A DNA stretch of 64,000 nucleotides from JAEUWI01 sp942492815 (GTDB taxonomy: Bacteria > Hydrogenedentota > Hydrogenedentia > Hydrogenedentales > JAEUWI01): NCBI GenBank assembly GCA_942492815.1, contig OW818658.1, positions 4,526,001-4,590,000 of the forward strand, written 5' to 3'. Both the position numbers and the translations under genes were made by a program. Positions 58,624 through 64,000 of the stretch are shown here, in pieces. The notes under the pieces were generated by a model. The model saw nothing but the letters and a program-made list of their open reading frames with translations, searched no databases and was not told where the DNA came from. Position 1 is the first letter of the stretch; each line of letters opens with the position of its first letter.

Positions 58624-60705
58624 ATGTACGAGACTCTCGCAAACTACGTGATGAATCTGCCCAGAGAGAAAGTTTCCGAACTTTTCCTGGACGACATCGC
58701 CCTTTGCGCCGCCTGGTACGAGTCGCACCACGACAACAGCGAGGTCCAGGAATCCCATCAATTGCTCCGCCAGATATTCGATATCTGGGTCACGGAGGTC
58801 AAAGCGCCCCGCACCGATACTATGGGCTATCGCCAGCAGCCCCTGACCCGTGCATTGGTCAAGGAGCTCGCCGAGGGCAACGTGTCCCGGCTCGAGCGCG
58901 ACGAGCTCGACTTTCTCTCCTTTGCATCGGGCCTGGCGCGCCGGAGCGGCAAATTGGATCTCTTCCGGCGGACGATGTCGTGTATTGCGCCCCACACGAA
59001 GGACATCGAATACGCACGGAAGCACAAACCGATCGTGCCCGGGTGCCCCTCCCTCGGTAGGCGGCTCGCGGTCATTACATCGACCGAGTTGAAGTCCGCA
59101 GAGATGCGCGACGTCCGCACCTTTGGAGGGATCAATCACCCCATCCGGGGCCCGGTGTACCTGCGTGAAGGCGACCTGCTGATTCTTTCCGATGTCCCCC
59201 CGGAGTCCACCGTGGTGGTGGACAAGGGCAGTTGCTTCGTCCGGGGCGACGTCCTGGGCAACGTGGCGACGACGGTTGGCTGCGAGATCATGGGGAATCT
59301 CTCGGGTGTGGTGGTGGCGCGCCGGGGCAGCGTGGGCGCGAAAGATATCCTCAATCAGTCCACGGTGATTTCCAAAGAGAGTTCGGTGCGCGCCATGGCG
59401 GCCGAAGACCCGCGGATGATTTTCGCCGCAAGAGAGATCGAGATTTCCGGCAACGCCATCGGCGGTCGCTACTTCGCCCGGAAGATTACGGTGGGGGGAG
59501 ATTTTGTGGGGGGCGAGCTCTATGCGACCGAGTGGGCCGAGGCCGCGAATTTTGTGTGCACGGAAGAGCGCAACATTAATATCTGCCTGCTGCGGGGCCT
59601 CAGTTGCCAGGACTACGGCGAAGTGCTCACGCTCGAATCCGGACGCATGCTGAATTCCGCCATGAAACTTCGCCAGCGGCTCGCCAACGTGGAAGAACTC
59701 ATCGAAATCACCGAGCGCGAGGCGGACAACCTTGCGGGCAACGTCCTGATGTACATCCTCGGCGAGGAGAGCACGAAAGAGCAGGTCCACCACGTGGAAA
59801 AACTGCGGCGCAAGCTTTCCTTTCTCGAGCGGCTGCTGTCCGGAATCCGATCGGTGATGGTGGCGGCGGAAGACCGCCTGAACCTGATGGCCTCCATGAA
59901 GGGCAGCGGTGCCGAGGCCTCGAGCGGCTCGGCCGAAGAGCAGGCGACGCTGGATGATCTCCGCCGGGAGTTGACGATGCTCTCGAACGAGGGCAGTATC
60001 GACACCGAGTTGCAGGCGGACAAGGAGGAAGTGCTTTACCTCGGCCGCAAGTTGCAACGGAAGGGCCTGGCCCCGCAGGGGGTGGAGCAGGTGCTCACCC
60101 GGCTTTTGTCCAAGTGCGACGAGGTTCAGGAGAAGTTCGATACCCTGTCCCAGGCGATCGCCCGGGATGAGCAGGATATCGAGCGCGCCATGGGCCGCGC
60201 CGCACTCTTGGAACGGGCGAAGGCGGAATGCTCGCGGGTCGAAATGCTCCGCCAGCTCTTGGCGGCGGCGCGCAAACGCCCCGACGCGGACCTTTTCAAG
60301 ATGCGCGCCAACGACCGCTATGTGAAGGTGCTGCTCCGGACCATGGAAATCCGTATGTCCCGCGTCACGGGCTACCTGAGCACCTGCCGGGAGATTGCGG
60401 CCCGCATTGAGGAACTTCGGGACCGCCTGTGGACGGAATACATGGTTTCCCTGCCTGATCACGTGCTTCAGGGGTGGGCGGTGGGTGGTGCGCGCGTGCG
60501 CGGCTGCTTCACCCCCGGTATCGTCATCTGCGCCTGGCGCCACCTGCTGGAAGAAGAGAAGGGTATGGGCAGGAGCCGGATCGTCACGAAGCCGTGGGAG
60601 AACAACATCCCCGCGCGCCAGACCTATCTCCGGACGGAAAAGAGCACCATCGAGCCGCTGGGCGAGCCCGAGCCACTGATGATCAGTGGCTCCATCAACG
60701 TTTAA
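58624..60705 (+). CDS. FapA/DUF342-like coiled-coil and beta-helix protein
   Basis: 693 residues. The N-terminal third has no named domain. The middle (about residues 170-335) is a right-handed beta-helix-like stretch of the FapA/DUF342 type (GPVYLREGDLLILSDVPPES, SCFVRGDVLGNVATTVGCEI, REIEISGNAIGGRYFARKIT, GDFVGGELYATEWAEAANFV). A long coiled coil follows (about 340-600) with repeated leucines. FapA-like proteins are named after flagellar assembly but are widespread without flagella and resemble polymer-forming cytoskeletal proteins. No flagellar genes are near. It starts 18 nt after mtnA and is likely cotranscribed. Function is not established. Confidence 0.75.
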   Translation: MYETLANYVMNLPREKVSELFLDDIALCAAWYESHHDNSEVQESHQLLRQIFDIWVTEVKAPRTDTMGYRQQPLTRALVKELAEGNVSRLERDELDFLSFASGLARRSGKLDLFRRTMSCIAPHTKDIEYARKHKPIVPGCPSLGRRLAVITSTELKSAEMRDVRTFGGINHPIRGPVYLREGDLLILSDVPPESTVVVDKGSCFVRGDVLGNVATTVGCEIMGNLSGVVVARRGSVGAKDILNQSTVISKESSVRAMAAEDPRMIFAAREIEISGNAIGGRYFARKITVGGDFVGGELYATEWAEAANFVCTEERNINICLLRGLSCQDYGEVLTLESGRMLNSAMKLRQRLANVEELIEITEREADNLAGNVLMYILGEESTKEQVHHVEKLRRKLSFLERLLSGIRSVMVAAEDRLNLMASMKGSGAEASSGSAEEQATLDDLRRELTMLSNEGSIDTELQADKEEVLYLGRKLQRKGLAPQGVEQVLTRLLSKCDEVQEKFDTLSQAIARDEQDIERAMGRAALLERAKAECSRVEMLRQLLAAARKRPDADLFKMRANDRYVKVLLRTMEIRMSRVTGYLSTCREIAARIEELRDRLWTEYMVSLPDHVLQGWAVGGARVRGCFTPGIVICAWRHLLEEEKGMGRSRIVTKPWENNIPARQTYLRTEKSTIEPLGEPEPLMISGSINV

Positions 60706-60720
60706 CCCCTTTTTCGGGCT

Positions 60721-60750
60721 ATACCTGCCCAAAGCAGGTATCGATATTTT
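60721..60750 (+). terminator. Terminator-like hairpin after the FapA-like gene
   Basis: ATACCTGC-CCAAA-GCAGGTAT followed by CGATATTTT. The T-run is interrupted. Confidence 0.45.
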
Positions 60751-60907
60751 CGGGAAATGCCGCCGTCTGCCTCACGTTGTGTTCGTCTGCTTTTATTTCA
60801 CGCAAAGACGCGAAGGCGCAAAGATTTGAGGGTGGCCAGTTCCGTTGGGAATTGCCTCGATTGCAGCAAAAATCTCAGGCGCATGAAGCTTCTTTTCCTC
60901 CTTCCAC

Positions 60908-60940
60908 TTCGTGCTTTTCGTGGCCTTCGTGGTGAAACAT
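60908..60940. repeat. TTCGTGG-word repeat, copy 2
   Basis: Thirty-three nt, one mismatch to 5060-5092, and again followed by GGTTGCGG. Confidence 0.85.
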
Positions 60941-61143
60941 TCGGTTGCGGGTGGAGCCCGCGCTACGAAGATCGGTGTGAAACTTCCACTTTCCATGCCG
61001 TGAAGGTCGCGTGCCAGGCAACATGCGCGTCTACGCGCCCCGCCATCCGTTGAGTGGGGCTGGAGGCCCGTGGTATTATGCCCCTGCGAGAGTGAGCCGG
61101 AAATCCCGGCGGGCCAAATCCAGCAAGGGGAAGTCCTGTCAGC

Positions 61144-61818
61144 ATGAGTGAAGCAACCCAGATCGTGGCCATCGACGGCCCCGCCGGCGCCGGCAAGAGT
61201 ACGACCGCGAAACATGTCGCGCGAATTCTGGGCTACGCCTTCCTCGACACGGGCGCCATGTACCGGGCCGCGACCTGGTGGGCCTTGGATCAGGGCGTCA
61301 ACCTCGATGAGCCTGAGGCGCTGGCCGCGAATACGGCGAAAATGACCTTGGAAATCGAAGAAACCGATCAGGGGCAGGTCGTGCGGGTGAATGGGGTCAA
61401 TGTGAGCGATGCCATTCGCACGCCCGCGATCACGAACCTGATCTACAAGCTCGACCAGAACTCCAGCGTGCGCGCCCAGTTGGTCGCGCTGCAGCGCCGC
61501 TTCGGCGAGCAGCAGCCCACGGTGGCCGAAGGCCGCGACATCGGCACGGTCGTATTTCCGAAGGCGAAGTGCAAAATCTTCCTGGATGCATCGCTGGAGG
61601 CGCGCACGGAACGGCGCGCGCGGCAATTGCAGGAAAAGGGTTCCCCCGTTGATCGCGAGAAGCTCCGCGCAGACCTCCACGAACGGGATGAACAGAGCCG
61701 TAACCGGGCGGATTCGCCCCTCAAACAAGCCGACGACGCTATCTTGCTCGATACCACGGCCCTGACTTTTGAGGAAGCCGTGGGCGAGATCGTCGCGCTG
61801 GCGCGAAAGGTACTGTGA
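61144..61818 (+). CDS. cmk: Cytidylate kinase
   Basis: 224 residues. P-loop IDGPAGAGKSTTAKHVARIL, then FLDTGAMYRAATWWAL, VAEGRDIGTVVFPKAKCKIF, and the lid and C-terminal region KEKGSPVDREK-like segment followed by DSPLKQADDAILLDTTAL. It phosphorylates CMP and dCMP to the diphosphates. Length fits the family. The last 4 nt overlap the recJ start (GTGA), so translation of the two is coupled. Confidence 0.97.
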   Translation: MSEATQIVAIDGPAGAGKSTTAKHVARILGYAFLDTGAMYRAATWWALDQGVNLDEPEALAANTAKMTLEIEETDQGQVVRVNGVNVSDAIRTPAITNLIYKLDQNSSVRAQLVALQRRFGEQQPTVAEGRDIGTVVFPKAKCKIFLDASLEARTERRARQLQEKGSPVDREKLRADLHERDEQSRNRADSPLKQADDAILLDTTALTFEEAVGEIVALARKVL

Positions 61819-63515
61819 ACGGACTCGGCGTCAGCAACAAGTGGAATATTGCGCCCCAGGACGATCCGGGGGTCCAGCACTTGTCTGCGGCCCTGGGCCT
61901 CCCTCCCATTCTAGCCCAGTTGTTGATTCGGCGCGGACTGGATACGCCCGAGGCCGCCCACACCTTTCTCAATCCCGCCCTCCAGCACCTGTCGGATCCT
62001 TTTCTGCTGACGGGCATGCGGGAGGCCGTGGAACGCCTCACGCGCGCGCGCGACGCGGGCGAGCACGTGCTCGTCTTCGGTGACTACGACGTGGACGGGA
62101 TCAGCGGCACGGCGATCCTGGTGAACGGTCTCAAACGCTTCGGGCTGACGCAGGTCAGTTTCAACATGCCCAAGCGGCTCACCGAGGGCTACGGCCTGGA
62201 CAACGAGCACGTGGACGAGGCCCTGGCCCAGGGGGTGTCGCTGATCGTGACCGTGGACAACGGCATCGCCGCCCACGGCCCCGCGGCCCACGCGCGGGCG
62301 GTGGGGCTCGATCTGATCATTACCGACCACCACTCGATTGAGCACGGCCTGCCGGATGCGCTGGCGGTGATCAATCCCCAGCGGGAACCGGATACCTATC
62401 CGGGACGGTTCCTGTGCGGCGCGGGGGTCGCCTTCAAACTCGCCACCGCGTTGAACGGCACGCCCAACGATCTGGACATTGCGGCGCTCGGCACCGTGGC
62501 GGATATTGTCCCGCTGCTGGAAGAGAATCGTGTCATCGTGGCGCTCGGCCTGAAGCACATCACCCGATATCAGCGCAACGGCATCGCCAAACTCGCGGGC
62601 GTGGCGGGGATCGATCTTCAATCCATCACCTCGGTGGACATCGGATTTCAGATTGGCCCGCGCATCAACGCGGCGGGCCGGCTGAACAACGGGCTGGCCG
62701 CCCTTCATCTGTTGCTGACGGAATGCCCGGATCAGGCCACGGAGATGGCGAACTTCTTAAATGACGCGAACGCCGAACGGCGCAGTATCGAGAAGGATAT
62801 TTACGAGGAAGCCCTCGAAGAACTGGATGCCTGCTTTACGCCCTCACAGCGGGGCATCGTGCTCGCACGAGATGGCTGGCATCCCGGTGTCATCGGGATC
62901 GTGGCCTCCAAGATCCAGGGCCGCTACCATCGCCCCGTCGTGATCATCGCCGTGGGCGAGGACGGCCTCGGCCGGGGCTCCGCCCGCGCCAACGGCGGCT
63001 TCGACATGGTGAAGGCTTTCCGGGGCTGCCAGGAGCATCTGGTGAAATTCGGCGGGCATCGCTCCGCTGCGGGCATGACCATCGACATGGAGAACCTGGA
63101 GCGATTCAGCGCATCCTTCGAGCAGGCCGCCCGGGAGCAACTGGGCGACGGGGAAATCATCTCCGAACTTGAAGTGGACGTCATCGCGTCGCTCAGCGAA
63201 CTCGACCCCGTCCTGTTGAACGCCATCGCCCGGCTGGAGCCGCTGGGCCATCACAATCCCGCGCCGGTGTTCTGCACCCTCGGCGTCGAAGCCCTCGGCG
63301 CGTCCGCACGCATCCTGAAGGATCAACACCTCAAGGTGTCCTTCCGGCAGGGCGACACGGTGGTGCCCGCCATCGGCTTTAACATGGCGGAGCGCTTCTA
63401 CACCGAGGATCTCACCGGACTGGTGGATATTGCCTACACGCCCCAGTTCAACGTGTGGCGCGGCGAGACCACCATTCAGTTGCTGCTGAAGGACATTCGT
63501 CCCGCCGCGGGTTGA
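61815..63515 (+). CDS. recJ: Single-stranded-DNA exonuclease RecJ
   Basis: 566 residues from the GTG that overlaps the cmk stop. DHH-family motifs in order: FGDYDVDGISGTAI, TVDNGIAAHGPAAH, IITDHHSIEHGLPDALAVIN and CGAGVAFKLATAL. The DHHA1 domain (GLGRGSARANGGFDMVKAFR, FGGHRSAAGMTIDMENL) and a C-terminal OB-like domain follow. It degrades single-stranded DNA 5' to 3' in recombination and mismatch repair. Size is normal. RecO is also encoded in this window but far away. Confidence 0.96.
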   Translation: MNGLGVSNKWNIAPQDDPGVQHLSAALGLPPILAQLLIRRGLDTPEAAHTFLNPALQHLSDPFLLTGMREAVERLTRARDAGEHVLVFGDYDVDGISGTAILVNGLKRFGLTQVSFNMPKRLTEGYGLDNEHVDEALAQGVSLIVTVDNGIAAHGPAAHARAVGLDLIITDHHSIEHGLPDALAVINPQREPDTYPGRFLCGAGVAFKLATALNGTPNDLDIAALGTVADIVPLLEENRVIVALGLKHITRYQRNGIAKLAGVAGIDLQSITSVDIGFQIGPRINAAGRLNNGLAALHLLLTECPDQATEMANFLNDANAERRSIEKDIYEEALEELDACFTPSQRGIVLARDGWHPGVIGIVASKIQGRYHRPVVIIAVGEDGLGRGSARANGGFDMVKAFRGCQEHLVKFGGHRSAAGMTIDMENLERFSASFEQAAREQLGDGEIISELEVDVIASLSELDPVLLNAIARLEPLGHHNPAPVFCTLGVEALGASARILKDQHLKVSFRQGDTVVPAIGFNMAERFYTEDLTGLVDIAYTPQFNVWRGETTIQLLLKDIRPAAG

Positions 63516-63934
63516 GGCCGAGTGTTTCCCGTGCTTTTCACGACGGTTCCAGCGTCTCGGCCCTCATACAGGGGGCGCACGTCCAGTGTTGTGAACTGCC
63601 AATCGAGGATTCCACGGGATACACGAAGCGGGCCTTCGATCCGTTCAATTGTGTGGCCCCCTTCTTCAAACTCCGTCCGGACCCAGTAGTTGCCGGGTCG
63701 CGACAAGAGCGCGGAATAGACGGAGTCGGGTTCGAGCGGTTTCGGCAATCGGTTGGCGGCCTGCTCCACATCCTGTTCGGAGAAGCCCACGGCGATAAAG
63801 GTGAGGGGCGAGTCGCTGGCGTTTTCCAGATGGATCCGGGTGACGCTGGCGGGATCCGATACCCCGCATCCGGTGGTCAGGCCGAAGCCCAGGAGCAAGA
63901 GGGTCGTGCGAAATTTCTGTGTGCAGGTTTTCAT
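63476..63934 (-). CDS. Small hypothetical lipoprotein
   Basis: 152 residues from ATG 63934 with GGAGG 5 nt upstream. A lipoprotein signal ends at LTTGC. The mature part (VTRIHLENASDSPLTFIAVG, SEQDVEQAANRLPKPLEPDS, YWVRTEFEEGGHTIERIEG) is beta-prone and has no recognised family. The gene is convergent with recJ and its last 40 nt overlap the recJ 3' end, so the final 13 codons are shared DNA. Function is unknown. Confidence 0.75.
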   Translation of the reverse strand: MKTCTQKFRTTLLLLGFGLTTGCGVSDPASVTRIHLENASDSPLTFIAVGFSEQDVEQAANRLPKPLEPDSVYSALLSRPGNYWVRTEFEEGGHTIERIEGPLRVSRGILDWQFTTLDVRPLYEGRDAGTVVKSTGNTRPQPAAGRMSFSSN

Positions 63935-64000
63935 GAATACCTCCAAAACTACCAGGGCCAAAGGCCACCCTATGGGAAGGTCATCATCACTGTATCCATA

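Larger units (their letters stand above)
60706..61143. other. Intergenic region with terminator-like hairpin and repeats
   Basis: 438 bases with no gene. It holds a hairpin at 60721-60750, a TTTCACGCAAAGACGCGAAG word cluster (about 60796-60823; a related GCGAAGGCGCAAAG occurs at about 4961-4974), and the TTCGTGG repeat at 60908-60940. The promoter of cmk is not obvious. AAGGGGAAG at about 61124 is its ribosome binding site. Confidence 0.6.

Overview
This is a GC-rich bacterial chromosomal window with housekeeping operons interspersed with accessory, secretion, sugar-catabolism, defence and repeat-rich stretches. There is no rRNA or tRNA gene to fix taxonomy. A DUF1559-style pseudopilin with an H-x9-DG-like C-terminus, a SUMF1-sialidase fusion, Gfo/Idh/MocA and TIM-barrel sugar enzymes, a ceramidase-like secreted hydrolase and a FapA/DUF342 protein together suggest a Planctomycetota- or Hydrogenedentota-like, diderm, heterotrophic lineage. 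That is an inference, not proof.

Layout. 1-3.1 kb: NfeD/flotillin (FloA) membrane-microdomain cluster. 3.6-4.5 kb: type II pseudopilin. 5.3-10.8 kb: recO, a GNAT acetyltransferase, lepA, lepB and a second, double-fold signal peptidase. 11.5-16.6 kb: SUMF1-sialidase fusion, zinc dehydrogenase, secreted protein, SRPBCC/ArsR pair. 16.7-21.8 kb: FG-GAP surface protein, small unknown, then on the minus strand a NUDIX hydrolase, a TMEM220-like membrane protein and an esterase. 22.1-26.2 kb: three sugar-metabolism genes (cupin isomerase-like, TIM-barrel isomerase, Gfo/Idh/MocA oxidoreductase). 26.3-28 kb: an IS200-type Y1 transposase gene inside arrays of three-hairpin REP-like repeats. 28-32.2 kb: an island with an endonuclease III homologue, a cytosine-5 methyltransferase plus HNH endonuclease, and a ParDE toxin-antitoxin module between two copies of a 257-bp direct repeat. 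32.6-33.5 kb: three tandem small Rho_N-like proteins. 33.6-41.9 kb: ceramidase-like hydrolase, TPR protein, and a 2-hydroxyacyl-CoA-dehydratase-like protein with a 1258-residue double-activase partner. 41.9-50.1 kb: a minus-strand RND efflux operon with two pumps and an adaptor. 50.6-53.1 kb: PKD-repeat lipoprotein. 53.3-60.7 kb: aspartate dehydrogenase, rplU-rpmA-obgE-proB, mtnA and a FapA/DUF342-like protein. 61.1-64 kb: cmk-recJ and a small lipoprotein.

The most unusual property is the intergenic repeat landscape. At least eight intergenic sites carry arrays phased at about 9 nt, often arranged as long inverted arms that would fold into hairpins. In one case the hairpin covers the start codon of an esterase. 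A second family (TTCGTGG/TTCCGTGG words) and a REP family linked to the Y1 transposase also recur. The best protein-level oddities are the tandem signal peptidase with a catalytically dead second fold, the RND pump with extra hydrophobic segments between its two halves, and a Cys/Gly-rich motif shared by two unrelated proteins. Coordinates and translations were read directly; family names come from motif recognition without database searches.
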